Below, piece by piece: positions 54,695-63,269 of a stretch of DNA of 64,000 nt. Origin of the DNA: Roseburia sp. AM59-24XD (GTDB taxonomy: Bacteria; Bacillota; Clostridia; Lachnospirales; Lachnospiraceae); contig NZ_QUET01000002.1 of the NCBI RefSeq assembly GCF_003478445.1, positions 62,001 to 126,000 of the forward strand, in the 5' to 3' direction. The notes under the pieces are model-generated. The model ran no database searches. It was not told the DNA's origin and worked only from the letters and a program-made list of their open reading frames with translations. The translations under genes were made by a program, and so were the position numbers. Each line of letters begins with the position of its first letter. Position 1 is the stretch's first letter.

Positions 54695-55471
54695 TTATAA
54701 TTCCTCTACAAAGCCTCTCTGCAGCCGTTCAAACACAAAACAGCCCACGCCGACAAATATAATTCCTGTCACGGTTGCCATAAGAAGAGTCTGCAGCTGC
54801 GGAATCTGCTTATAATATAAGATGTCACGATACGCTGTAATGATCGGTGCCATCGGATTTAACTGGAAAATCGACTGCAGCTTCTTCGGAATGAAGGAAA
54901 GCGGATATACCACCGGCGACATATACATCCATGCCATAGACACAATACCAAGTATATGCTCGAGATCCCTCAGATACACCGTGCATGCCGAAGTGATCAG
55001 TGCCAGTCCCAATGCAAAAATATACTCTATGACCATAATCAAAGGTAAAAACAGGCATGCCGTAAAATTGAAGCCATAGCCTGTGACAAGCAGTACCGCA
55101 AAAATGACAATAAAGCTGAACAGCATGTTGACAAAACAGCTTGTCACATAGGAGATCGGCAGCACGATCCTCGGAAAATATATCTTCTGGATCATGTCCT
55201 GATTCATTACGATAATGCTGGCTCCCCCTGTCAATGAGGAGCTGAAAAAGATCCATGGTACCAATGCCACGAAGACAAAAATATAAAACTTCTCAATTCC
55301 TGCACGCATAACGACAGAAAATACCACTGTGTATACCAGCAGCTGGAGCAATGGATTTATAAATGTCCATAAAAAACCTAAAACAGATGCCTTGTATCTT
55401 CCACGTAAATCTTTTTTTACAAGAGAAATCAACATCTGTCTATATGCATACAATTCTTTTATCTTGTCCAT
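54695..55471 (-). CDS. Polysaccharide export ABC permease, Wzm/TagG type
   Basis: About 258 residues, six membrane segments of the ABC-2 type (SLVKKDLRGRYKASVLGFLW, INPLLQLLVYTVVF, YMSPVVYPLSFIP). The internal ATG at 55469-55471 is chosen because the promoter -10 lies so close to the first ATG (55510) that transcription would start after it. It exports a surface glycan with the Wzt protein encoded downstream. Confidence 0.92.
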   Translation of the reverse strand: MDKIKELYAYRQMLISLVKKDLRGRYKASVLGFLWTFINPLLQLLVYTVVFSVVMRAGIEKFYIFVFVALVPWIFFSSSLTGGASIIVMNQDMIQKIYFPRIVLPISYVTSCFVNMLFSFIVIFAVLLVTGYGFNFTACLFLPLIMVIEYIFALGLALITSACTVYLRDLEHILGIVSMAWMYMSPVVYPLSFIPKKLQSIFQLNPMAPIITAYRDILYYKQIPQLQTLLMATVTGIIFVGVGCFVFERLQRGFVEEL

Positions 55472-55513
55472 TTTCTCTAAAACCCCTCTACTATCAGTTA
55501 CATAACTCATTTA

Positions 55514-55543
55514 AGTATAACACACTCCTTATATCATAAGCAA
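55514..55543 (-). promoter_or_regulatory. Promoter of the polysaccharide export operon
   Basis: TTGCTT (55538-55543) and TATACT (55514-55519), 18 bases apart, with a TG extension before the -10. Confidence 0.6.
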
Positions 55544-55571
55544 CTCCTATTTCCCTGCAAACCCTGTTAAA

Positions 55572-55631
55572 AACTGACAATCGCGAAAGCCGCATCAATA
55601 TACTATAAATACAAAATGCAACTTTCGCGAT
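55572..55631 (-). terminator. Hairpin after truA
   Basis: ATCGCGAAAG (55622-55631 region) pairs with CTTTCGCGAT (55580-55589) across a long loop, followed by CAGTTTTTAAC on the minus strand. Confidence 0.6.
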
Positions 55632-55636
55632 ATTTA

Positions 55637-56446
55637 TCACTGATTTTTTCTGTACTCGATCTCTACCAGTCGCAGTCCTCTTGCCGGAGCGGTCGGTCCT
55701 GCTTTTGCCCGGTCTTTCGCGGCAATAATACCTGCAACCTCCTCGGGTTTGATGTGACCTCTGCCAACTTCTACCAGAGTGCCGGCAATGATCCGCACCA
55801 TGTTATATAAGAAGCCGTTGCCCTTGACGCGGATCGTCAGAAGCTGATCGGCTGATCCGACGTTTGCCTCCGTCAGCGGGCGGCATTCTACCTCAAGGCT
55901 GTAGATCGTCCGAACGGTTGTCTGCACCTGTGCTCCCGCCGCGCAGAAGGACGCGAAATCATGTTCTCCCAGAAATGCCTGACACGCCCGGCGCATTGCC
56001 TCGATATTCAGCGTTCCATACAGGAAATATGCGGTGTTACGGTATGCCGGCAGCGGAAATGTCCGGTTTAAGATATCGTATTCATAGGTCTTGCGGCAGT
56101 CACAGTGACGCGGATGAAAGTCATCCGCCACCTGCTTGGAGGACTGGATCACAATATCCTCCGGCAGTCTCTGGTTCAGCGCATACGAAAACTTCTCCGC
56201 CGGGATCCTCGATGTCGTATCAAACACGGCAACATTGCCAAGTGCATGCACGCCGGCGTCCGTCCGGCTTGCCCCGGTCACGACAATTTCTTCGCCGGTC
56301 AGCGCACACAACGCACGGTTTAATTCTCCCTCGATTGTTGCCGCATTGGGCTGGAGCTGCCAGCCGTGGTAATTCGTTCCATCGTAAGCGACCCGCAGAA
56401 GTATTCTACGGGTCATTTTTGTCTGTGTGGTCATTTTCTGATTCAT
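55637..56446 (-). CDS. truA: tRNA pseudouridine(38-40) synthase TruA
   Basis: About 269 residues. The catalytic Asp is in GASRTDAGVHALG; other family blocks are VAYDGTNYHGWQLQ, LPEDIVIQSS and IRVKGNGFLYNMVRI. Modifies uridines in the anticodon arm. The start is uncertain among several Met codons in the first 21 residues; the one after AGGATAG is chosen. Last gene of the ecf-truA group. Confidence 0.95.
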   Translation of the reverse strand: MNQKMTTQTKMTRRILLRVAYDGTNYHGWQLQPNAATIEGELNRALCALTGEEIVVTGASRTDAGVHALGNVAVFDTTSRIPAEKFSYALNQRLPEDIVIQSSKQVADDFHPRHCDCRKTYEYDILNRTFPLPAYRNTAYFLYGTLNIEAMRRACQAFLGEHDFASFCAAGAQVQTTVRTIYSLEVECRPLTEANVGSADQLLTIRVKGNGFLYNMVRIIAGTLVEVGRGHIKPEEVAGIIAAKDRAKAGPTAPARGLRLVEIEYRKNQ

Positions 56447-56544
56447 AGCTTCTATCCTGTTCCATCTAATAATCATTTATAGTGCCAATAAAATCTCAGA
56501 GCGGGTCTTTCCCAGAAATCCCAATATAATCCCGTCAAAGATCG

Positions 56545-57351
56545 TCAGATTGCAACTGTCCTTGTCACAAGGATCAGTACAATAACGTACAGCACAAGCA
56601 CTGCGTATCCCTTATAATCTCTCGGATTGTATTTTAACGGCTTCATCTTGGTACGTCCGGCGCCGCCGTTGTAGCAGCGGGCATCCATCGCATAGGCCAG
56701 CTCATTGGCGCGCCTTGTCGCCGAGATAAATAACGGCACCAGCAGCGGGATCATATTGTGCAGACGGTGCATCAGATTGCCGGATTCAAAATCAGCGCCT
56801 CTGGACATCTGCGCCTTCATGATCTTGTCCGTCTCCTCGAGAAGGATCGGAATAAAACGCAGCGCAATGCTCATCATCATTGCGACCTCATGGACCGGTG
56901 CCCCAAAACGTTTCAACGGTCCCAGCAGATGCTCCATGGCATCCGTCAGCTGATTCGGCGTTGTAGTCAGCGTCAGCATGGAGGATCCGATGATCAGAAG
57001 GATCAGACGAAGTGCCATAAAGATACATTTATAAATTCCCTCGCGGGTCAGATTCAGGATACCAAACTTCCAGATTGTCTCTCCCGGCGTCCACAAAAGA
57101 TTCAGCGCCGCCGTAAAGATCAGCAGAAACAGAATCGGCTTTAGACCCTTGATCACATAGCGAAACGGCACCTTCGACAGGTGCAGCACCAGCGCGAAAA
57201 ACAAGCCTGCCACCAGAAAACCAATCACATAGCGGAAGCAGAAAAGCGAGATCAAATAGACCAGTACACCGACTACCTTCAGGCGCGGATCCAGTCTGTG
57301 GATCAGGGAACTGCCCTGATAATACTGTCCGATTGTAATGTCTCTGATCAT
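56545..57351 (-). CDS. ecfT: Energy-coupling factor transporter membrane subunit EcfT
   Basis: 268 residues with about five membrane segments and the two Ala-Arg-Gly-type coupling motifs (AQMSRGADFE and AYAMDARCY). It links the ATPases EcfA1/EcfA2 to exchangeable vitamin-binding S components, none of which lies in this window. The start overlaps the ecfA2 stop by 4 bases. Confidence 0.95.
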   Translation of the reverse strand: MIRDITIGQYYQGSSLIHRLDPRLKVVGVLVYLISLFCFRYVIGFLVAGLFFALVLHLSKVPFRYVIKGLKPILFLLIFTAALNLLWTPGETIWKFGILNLTREGIYKCIFMALRLILLIIGSSMLTLTTTPNQLTDAMEHLLGPLKRFGAPVHEVAMMMSIALRFIPILLEETDKIMKAQMSRGADFESGNLMHRLHNMIPLLVPLFISATRRANELAYAMDARCYNGGAGRTKMKPLKYNPRDYKGYAVLVLYVIVLILVTRTVAI

Positions 57352-58208
57352 GACTGCCTCCTCAAACTATCTGCAATACACTCTGCTGCCTGTTCGGGCG
57401 TGATGCCCTCTGTTCCTACTGCCATTCCTCTGTCCCGTAATTCGTACAATATATTGGTTGACTGCGGAACATCCAAACCGATCTTGCGCAGCTCGTCCCG
57501 ATACCGGAATACCTTCTGCGGTTCTCCGTCAAGCACAAGCTCTCCCTGATTCATCACAAGGATTCTTCCGGCATACCGTGCCACATCATCCATGCTGTGA
57601 GAAACTAATATCACCGTAATATTATTTTCCTCATGCAGCTTCTTTAAAAGCTCGAGAATCTCCGTGCGCCCTGCCGGATCAAGCCCCGCTGTCGGCTCAT
57701 CCAGGATCAGCACTTCCGGCTGCATCGCAAGCACACCGGCGATCGCCACGCGGCGCTTCTGCCCACCGGATAATGCAAATGGCGCCACATCTAACAGATC
57801 ATCACTGAGTCCGACCTGCTTTAATGCATCAAAGGAACGCTTCTCAACGTCCAGATTGGAAAGTCCCAGATTTCTCGGGCCAAACTCCACGTCCTTGATC
57901 ACGGACACCTCGAAAAGCTGGTGCTCCGGGTACTGAAAGACAAGTCCTACCTTCTGGCGGAGCTTGCGTCGTTCATAGCCATCCGCCTGAATGTCCTCAT
58001 CGTTATAGTAGATCGTACCGGACGACGGCTTCTCCAATCCATTCAAAAGCTGGGTCAGCGTTGATTTACCGGAGCCGGTGTGACCCACGATCCCGATAAA
58101 TTCCCTGTCATGAATCGCCAGATTGATATTTTTTAATGCCCATTTCTCCTGTCCGGAGCCTTCCCCATAGATGTAATTCACATTTTCCAGTCGAATCGAC
58201 ATGTTCAT
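57348..58208 (-). CDS. ecfA2: Energy-coupling factor ATPase EcfA2
   Basis: 286 residues; Walker A GHTGSGKST, Q-loop VFQYPEHQLFEVSV, signature LSGGQKRRVAIAGVL, Walker B LILDEPTAGLDP, H-loop VSHSMDD. The ATG two codons in (58202) is better spaced from AAAGGTGA and may be the true start. Pairs with EcfA1. Confidence 0.95.
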   Translation of the reverse strand: MNMSIRLENVNYIYGEGSGQEKWALKNINLAIHDREFIGIVGHTGSGKSTLTQLLNGLEKPSSGTIYYNDEDIQADGYERRKLRQKVGLVFQYPEHQLFEVSVIKDVEFGPRNLGLSNLDVEKRSFDALKQVGLSDDLLDVAPFALSGGQKRRVAIAGVLAMQPEVLILDEPTAGLDPAGRTEILELLKKLHEENNITVILVSHSMDDVARYAGRILVMNQGELVLDGEPQKVFRYRDELRKIGLDVPQSTNILYELRDRGMAVGTEGITPEQAAECIADSLRRQS

Positions 58209-58335
58209 TCACCTTTTATCCTTTCCATGCACAGTGATCCGTCCATGAACACACTCGTCCACCGACACCCAGCGTCTACATAATAGCTGCGTAGTCTCTC
58301 ATGTCATTCACTGCATCGACACGCTCACATTGCTC

Positions 58336-58452
58336 CTGCAGTCTCATCGCAGCAACAATACAATCACATCACGCCTGCAGCCTCATCGCAGCATTCATAC
58401 AATCACTTCACGCCTGCAGCTTCATCACCGCATCGACAAGCTCCCCGGCATC
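58336..58452 (-). repeat. Tandem 39-bp copies of the ecfA1 3' end
   Basis: CTGCAG landmarks lie at 58336, 58375 and 58414, an exact 39-base period, with flanking TCATCGCAGCA and AATCACNTCACGC conserved. The last copy is the coding end of ecfA1 (VMKLQA and stop); the two downstream copies are diverged and non-coding. The rest of 58209-58335 has nothing I recognise. Confidence 0.8.
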
Positions 58453-59265
58453 GAGAATGTCCTTCGGAAGCTCGATGCCCTTCTCTCTCAAAAGCATCGC
58501 CACCCGGACAGCCTCCGGTACCGCAAGACGAAATTCTTCCAGCTCATCACTTCTGGCAAAAATATCACGCGGCATTCCTTCCATTACAACCTTTCCGGAA
58601 TCCATCACATAAACATAATCCGCTCCGGTTACCTCTTCCATGTAATGTGTGATCAGAATGACCGTGATATTCTCCTCTTTATTGATGCGCGTGATCGTAT
58701 CGATCACGGCCTTACGCCCACCGGGATCTAACATAGCTGTCGATTCATCCAGAATGATGCACTTCGGCTTCATCGCCAGGATTCCCGCAATGGCAACTCT
58801 CTGCTTCTGTCCACCGGAAAGCTTATTCGGCGAATTCAAGCGATACTCATACATGCCGACAGTCTTGAGCGCATCTGCAACACGCTCCCAGATCTCCTCC
58901 GTCGGAACACCGATATTTTCCGGCCCGAAGCCGACATCCTCCTCAACCACATTGGCGATGATCTGATTATCCGGATTCTGGAATACCATACCGACCGTCT
59001 TGCGGATGTCAAGATCCTTTGTATGATCTCCGCACTCCATTCCTCCGACATACAGCGTGCCCTCGGTCGGTGTCAGCAAAGCGTTCAGATGCTTTGCGAA
59101 GGTCGATTTACCGGAGCCGTTGGCTCCAAGCACCGCAATGAGATCCCCCTGCTTTACCTGCATGGAAACGCCATCCAGCGCCCGGGTAATTCCGGTCACA
59201 TTTCCCTCTTCATCGCGTCTGGAATATTCATGTACCAGATCCTTTGCGTCAATTATCGGCTGCAT
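58408..59265 (-). CDS. ecfA1: Energy-coupling factor ATPase EcfA1
   Basis: About 285 residues from an ATG with AAAGGCGG upstream. Walker A GANGSGKST, Q-loop VFQNPDNQIIANVV, signature [15 protein letters not shown], Walker B IILDESTAMLDP, H-loop ITHYMEE. The Walker B Ser after Glu is normal for EcfA1. It follows the rplQ terminator, so may have its own start. Confidence 0.95.
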   Translation of the reverse strand: MQPIIDAKDLVHEYSRRDEEGNVTGITRALDGVSMQVKQGDLIAVLGANGSGKSTFAKHLNALLTPTEGTLYVGGMECGDHTKDLDIRKTVGMVFQNPDNQIIANVVEEDVGFGPENIGVPTEEIWERVADALKTVGMYEYRLNSPNKLSGGQKQRVAIAGILAMKPKCIILDESTAMLDPGGRKAVIDTITRINKEENITVILITHYMEEVTGADYVYVMDSGKVVMEGMPRDIFARSDELEEFRLAVPEAVRVAMLLREKGIELPKDILDAGELVDAVMKLQA

Positions 59266-59292
59266 TGTTCTACCGCCTTTCCCGTATATACT

Positions 59293-59321
59293 ATAAAAGG
59301 CGTGCACATATCATGCACGCC
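59293..59321 (-). terminator. Terminator of the rplQ operon
   Basis: GGCGTGCA pairs with TGCACGCC around a six-base loop, followed by TTTTAT, 20 bases after rplQ. It separates ribosomal genes from the ecf genes. Confidence 0.82.
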
Positions 59322-59341
59322 CTCTGTTTTCAAAAATTCAA

Positions 59342-59884
59342 TTATACCAGCTCGATGAGTACCTGCATAGCAGCATCACCCTTACGCTGACCAATCTTTA
59401 CGATACGGGTGTAACCACCATTACCGTTACGCTCTGCATACTTTGGTCCGAGCTCATCCAGTACGATATTAGAAACATCAACTGTCTTTGTACCGCTCTT
59501 GCGACCCTGTGCATCTGCAGGAACCTCTGTGATCTTGTACAGAGTCTTCTGCATCTGACGTCTGGCATGAAGTCTTGAAGGCTGATCCTTCTTGATCTCC
59601 TTCTCAACATTGTCATAAACAGTTACTTTCTTACCGTCTACAACTTCTTTTACTCTCTTGCCGTCTTTATCCTTACGTGCTACCTTTGCAGTAACAGTTA
59701 CGGTATCGAAATTATTGCACTCCTTGATTCCTAATGCAATGATTCCCTCTGCAATCTTGCGAATTTCCTTTGCCTTAGCCTCTGTAGTAATAATCTTTCC
59801 GTAGTAAAGCAGATCTGTTACCTGATTACGAAGCAACGCTTTTCTCTGGCTGGAAGTTCTTCCAAGTTTTCTATAGCCTGCCAT
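59342..59884 (-). CDS. rplQ: 50S ribosomal protein L17, enlarged form
   Basis: 180 residues against about 120 in Bacillus. The N-terminal core (YRKLGRTSSQRKALLRNQVT) and the C-terminal YTRIVKIGQRKGDAAMQVLIEL are standard. An insertion of roughly 55 residues, highly charged (KDKDGKRVKEVVDGKKVTVY onward), lies in the middle, as in other Lachnospiraceae, where its role is not clear to me. Confidence 0.97.
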   Translation of the reverse strand: MAGYRKLGRTSSQRKALLRNQVTDLLYYGKIITTEAKAKEIRKIAEGIIALGIKECNNFDTVTVTAKVARKDKDGKRVKEVVDGKKVTVYDNVEKEIKKDQPSRLHARRQMQKTLYKITEVPADAQGRKSGTKTVDVSNIVLDELGPKYAERNGNGGYTRIVKIGQRKGDAAMQVLIELV

Positions 59885-59895
59885 TTGCTTACCTC

Positions 59896-60858
59896 CTAAT
59901 TATCCTCTCCTAAATTCAGAGAAAGACCTAATTCGTTTAACTTTGCTAAAACCTCATCCAGTGACTTGCGTCCGAGGTTTCTTACTTTCATCATGTCCTC
60001 TGATGTACGGTTACACAGCTCTTCAACCGTGTTAATACCTGCTCTCTTCAAGCAGTTGTAAGAACGAACGGAAAGCTCCAGTTCGTCAATGTTCATCTCG
60101 AGAACCTTCTCTTTGTCATCTTCCTCAGATGGTGCAATGATTACTGCTTTCTTTGCATTCTCTGAAAGGTTGATGAATGAGTTCAAGTGAACGCTGAGCA
60201 CCTTTGCTGCCAGACTTACGGCATCGCTTGGCTCAATTGTTCCGTTTGTGAATATCTCAAGGGTCAGCTTATCATAATCTGTAATCTGACCAACACGAGT
60301 ATTTTCTATCTGAATATTTACTCTCTCTACCGGAGTGAAGATCGAGTCAATGGCGATCACGTTGATCGGCAGGTCATCTCTCTTGTTCTTATCAGAGCTG
60401 ACATATCCACGTCCATTGACAATCGTCATCTCAATGTAGAGCTTGCAGTCAGGACCGCCACTCAGTGTAGCAATCACCTGATCAGGATTAACGATCTCGA
60501 TATCGGAATCCACCTGAATGTCTGCTGCTGTAACTACGCCTTCGCCGGAAGCCTCGATATATGCTGTCTTAACTTCATCGGAGTCGCTGTTGTTTTTGAT
60601 TGCTAAACTCTTGATGTTCATGATGATCTCTGTAACATCTTCTTTTACTCCAGGAATGGAGCTGAACTCATGAACGACGCCATCAATCTTAATATGACTA
60701 ACAGCTGTACCCGGCAATGATGAAAGCATAATTCTTCTGAGAGAATTACCCAAAGTCGTACCGTATCCTCTTTCCAGAGGTTCTACAACAAAACGTCCAT
60801 ATTTCTTATCTTCTGAAATCTCAACAATCTCAATATTTGGTTCTTTAAAATCAAGCAC
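59896..60858 (-). CDS. rpoA: DNA-directed RNA polymerase subunit alpha
   Basis: 320 residues. N-terminal assembly domain ([35 protein letters not shown]) and C-terminal domain that binds UP elements and activators ([32 protein letters not shown]). Standard place between rpsD and rplQ. Confidence 0.98.
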   Translation of the reverse strand: MLDFKEPNIEIVEISEDKKYGRFVVEPLERGYGTTLGNSLRRIMLSSLPGTAVSHIKIDGVVHEFSSIPGVKEDVTEIIMNIKSLAIKNNSDSDEVKTAYIEASGEGVVTAADIQVDSDIEIVNPDQVIATLSGGPDCKLYIEMTIVNGRGYVSSDKNKRDDLPINVIAIDSIFTPVERVNIQIENTRVGQITDYDKLTLEIFTNGTIEPSDAVSLAAKVLSVHLNSFINLSENAKKAVIIAPSEEDDKEKVLEMNIDELELSVRSYNCLKRAGINTVEELCNRTSEDMMKVRNLGRKSLDEVLAKLNELGLSLNLGEDN

Positions 60859-60903
60859 TCCAGGACCCTCCTTTTGGGTTTATGCTCACATGCTATCCGG
60901 TTA

Positions 60904-61497
60904 TTACTTAGAATATAACTCGACGATAAGCACTTCATTTACAGGAACATCAATCTGCTCTCTTGTAGGAATCTCTTTAACCGTACCAGTCAGAGTCTCA
61001 TGATCAGCCTCAAGCCAATCCGGGATCAGTCTGCCTTCGGTAGTCTCCAGAACATCTTTATATCTCTGGTATCCCTTAACCTTTTCCTTGATCTCGATCT
61101 TATCGCCCGGCTTAACTGTGTAAGATGGAATGTTTACACACTTGCCGTTTACAAGTACATGCTTGTGTCCAACGATCTGACGAGCTTCTTTTCTGGTGCG
61201 TGCGTATCCCATACGGAATACTACGTTGTCCAGTCTCAGCTCAAGGAGAATCATAAGGTTCTCACCGGTTGTACCGTATTTTAACTTCTGTGCCTTTGCA
61301 AAATTGTTTCTGAACGGCTTCTCAAGTACACCGTAGATGAATTTTGCTTTCTGCTTCTCTTTTAACTGTAATGCATACTCACTTGGCTTTCTGCCAGCGC
61401 GAACATTTCTCTTAGACTTCTTATCAAGTCCCATGTATGCAGGCTCGATACCAAGAGCTCTACATCTCTTCAGTACAGGCGTCATATCTCTTGCCAT
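60904..61497 (-). CDS. rpsD: 30S ribosomal protein S4
   Basis: 197 residues with the S4 domain (LRLDNVVFRMGYARTRKEAR, VGHKHVLVNGKCVNIPSYTV). Primary 16S-binding protein and translational fidelity factor. The N-terminal half lacks a zinc CxxC motif, the zinc-free (C-) form. Confidence 0.98.
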   Translation of the reverse strand: MARDMTPVLKRCRALGIEPAYMGLDKKSKRNVRAGRKPSEYALQLKEKQKAKFIYGVLEKPFRNNFAKAQKLKYGTTGENLMILLELRLDNVVFRMGYARTRKEARQIVGHKHVLVNGKCVNIPSYTVKPGDKIEIKEKVKGYQRYKDVLETTEGRLIPDWLEADHETLTGTVKEIPTREQIDVPVNEVLIVELYSK

Positions 61498-61528
61498 TTC
61501 TATATCCTCCTAATCTGGTAATCATTGA

Positions 61529-61924
61529 TTAAACACGACGACGCTTCGGTGGGCGGCATCCATTATGTGGTACAGGTGTTACGTCTCTGATGCTTGTTAC
61601 ATCGATACCGCATGCCTGCAGTGCACGAATTGCTGCCTCACGGCCTGAACCAGGTCCCTTAACCATAACGTCAACAGATGTCAAACCATGTGGCAGAGCT
61701 GCTTTTGCTGCTGTCTCTGCAGCCATCTGTGCTGCATATGGAGTTGACTTTTTGGATCCTCTGAATCCTAATCCGCCTGCGCTTGCCCAGGAAATAGCAT
61801 TTCCTTCTGAATCTGTAAGCGTAACGATTGTATTATTAAAGGAAGACTGAATGTGTGCCTGTCCATGTCCGACATTCTTCTTGACACGCTTCTTTGTTGC
61901 CTTCTTTGTTGCTACTTTAGCCAT
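61529..61924 (-). CDS. rpsK: 30S ribosomal protein S11
   Basis: 131 residues: [36 protein letters not shown] and [17 protein letters not shown] are the family landmarks. The start two codons in (61924) gives the usual MAKVATKK N-terminus. Confidence 0.98.
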   Translation of the reverse strand: MAKVATKKATKKRVKKNVGHGQAHIQSSFNNTIVTLTDSEGNAISWASAGGLGFRGSKKSTPYAAQMAAETAAKAALPHGLTSVDVMVKGPGSGREAAIRALQACGIDVTSIRDVTPVPHNGCRPPKRRRV

Positions 61925-61978
61925 TATCAAACCCTCCTAGTTAGATTTTGGTAGAGTGTCTAACTGTTCCTACCTAAA

Positions 61979-62347
61979 TTACTTTTTCTTATTAGCGACA
62001 GTACGCTTAGGACCCTTGCGAGTTCTGGCATTTGTCTTTGTCTTCTGTCCACGAACCGGCAGACCCTTTCTATGACGAATACCTCTGTAACATCCGATCT
62101 CCTGGAGTCTCTTGATGTTCATTGCGATCTCTCTGCGAAGATCACCCTCTACTGTCTGTGTCTCGTCAATGACATCACGGATACGGGAAACTTCCTCGTC
62201 CGTAAGATCCTTGACACGTGTGTCAGGATTGACATTAGCTTCTGCCAAAATACGCTTTGAGCTGGTAAGTCCGATACCATAAATATAGGTAAGACCAACT
62301 TCTACACGTTTCTCTCTTGGTAAATCTACACCACTAATACGAGCCAT
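61979..62347 (-). CDS. rpsM: 30S ribosomal protein S13
   Basis: 122 residues: [45 protein letters not shown] precedes the ATG by 11 bases. Contacts the 30S head and P-site tRNA. It is separated from rpmJ by an unusually long 415-base leader. Confidence 0.98.
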   Translation of the reverse strand: MARISGVDLPREKRVEVGLTYIYGIGLTSSKRILAEANVNPDTRVKDLTDEEVSRIRDVIDETQTVEGDLRREIAMNIKRLQEIGCYRGIRHRKGLPVRGQKTKTNARTRKGPKRTVANKKK

Positions 62348-62352
62348 GTGTA

Positions 62353-62722
62353 CTTTACACCTCCGTTAATTTTCTATTTTACAATGAGTTTCGTGGCAGC
62401 CACGCTGCCGGTCACATGGGAATCCCCATGCTTTCAGTGATTTCGATGAGGGAATAGATGGTTCCTTCATCTTCAGCCGCTTTAAATTGTAATCCCACTG
62501 CATAGACATTTTTCACTATGACAGCCCTATTGCTGTCCCTCGGGATCGCCTGCGAATTGACGATCGATCTACGCCGCAGTCATCATCTGCCGTGGCAGGA
62601 CCATCCTGCTATGAAATGACACATAGCCGTGATGAGATGGGTAATCACTCCATCCACAATGTCACAGTGCGCATGTTATAAAACGCACTATAATTACAGA
62701 AAGCAAGTTCTATTTTAACAAC
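62353..62722 (-). promoter_or_regulatory. Long structured leader of the rpsM operon, class unknown
   Basis: About 370 bases without a recognised gene, where neighbours are packed. On the minus strand it can form several hairpins: GTGCG/CGCAC around TTTTATAACATG, GACAG/CTGTC around CAATAGGG, CATGGGG/CCCATG, and GCAGC/GCTGC just before the ribosome site. A short open frame lies inside. It may be a ribosomal-protein autoregulatory leader; it matches no leader class I know. Confidence 0.5.
62412..62516 (-). CDS. Possible small ORF in the rpsM leader
   Basis: 34 codons from GTG reading KNVYAVGLQFKAAEDEG then TIYSLIEITESMGIPM; the frame is open upstream for a further 20-odd codons without ATG. Composition looks protein-like, but the ribosome site is weak (AGGGCTGTCATA). 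It could be a leader peptide or a relic. No family recognised. Confidence 0.25.
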   Translation of the reverse strand: MKNVYAVGLQFKAAEDEGTIYSLIEITESMGIPM

Positions 62723-62750
62723 AGAAAAGCCAAAGTGATATGCTTTGGTT
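62721..62750 (-). terminator. Hairpin after rpmJ
   Basis: CCAAAG pairs with CTTTGG around a seven-base loop (62730-62748), followed by CTTTTCTGTT. A weak terminator that would make the rpsM leader a separate transcript or an attenuated one. Confidence 0.5.
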
Positions 62751-62762
62751 TCCGTTCTCTCA

Positions 62763-62876
62763 TTAGCCCTGTCTCTGTTTGTGTCTAGGATTCTCGCAGA
62801 TTACTCTGACGCGACCCTTTCTCTTGATGACCTTACATTTTTCGCAAATCGGTTTTACTGAAGATCTAACTTTCAC
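62763..62876 (-). CDS. rpmJ: 50S ribosomal protein L36
   Basis: 37 residues from a GTG start with GGAGG 7-8 bases upstream ([35 protein letters not shown]). Zinc ligands C11, C14, C27 and H32 are all present. Too short for default ORF cut-offs. It has its own promoter and terminators on both sides. Confidence 0.97.
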   Translation of the reverse strand: MKVRSSVKPICEKCKVIKRKGRVRVICENPRHKQRQG

Positions 62877-62910
62877 AGCAATAACCTCCTTTCAGAAAAG
62901 TCCATTAACC

Positions 62911-62939
62911 ACTATATCATAAAATTTTAGGCATTGCAA
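62911..62939 (-). promoter_or_regulatory. Sigma-A promoter for rpmJ
   Basis: TTGCAA (62934-62939) and TATAGT (62911-62916) are 17 bases apart, just downstream of the infA terminator. Confidence 0.65.
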
Positions 62940-62970
62940 GACAAACTTTTTATTTTTTTCATATTATTCA

Positions 62971-63015
62971 AAAAGAAAACGGAGCCGTCCACAATATACG
63001 CTGTGGACAGCTCCG
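62971..63015 (-). terminator. Strong terminator after infA
   Basis: CGGAGC-TGTCCACA pairs with TGTGGACG-GCTCCG around a short loop (62980-63015), then TTTTCTTTTTG on the minus strand. Confidence 0.88.
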
Positions 63016-63037
63016 ATCATCCTACCGGCTGTACCGG

Positions 63038-63256
63038 TTATTTGTCTCTCCAGGTAATACGTCCCTTTGTCAGATCGTACGGAGACATTTCCATTGTCAC
63101 CTTATCGCCCGGCAAAATACGGATAAAGTTCTTGCGAAGCTTTCCGCTGATGTGAGCCAGTACCTGATGACCATTCTCCAGCTCTACCTTAAACATTGCA
63201 TTGGGCAGCTTCTCTACAACAATACCCTCAATTTCTATTACATCTTCCTTTGACAT
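63038..63256 (-). CDS. infA: Translation initiation factor IF-1
   Basis: 72 residues, single S1-like OB fold: [53 protein letters not shown]. Normal length. It lies 13 bases after map; the KOW-domain gene often found here is absent. Confidence 0.98.
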   Translation of the reverse strand: MSKEDVIEIEGIVVEKLPNAMFKVELENGHQVLAHISGKLRKNFIRILPGDKVTMEMSPYDLTKGRITWRDK

Positions 63257-63269
63257 ATTTCCTCCATTC

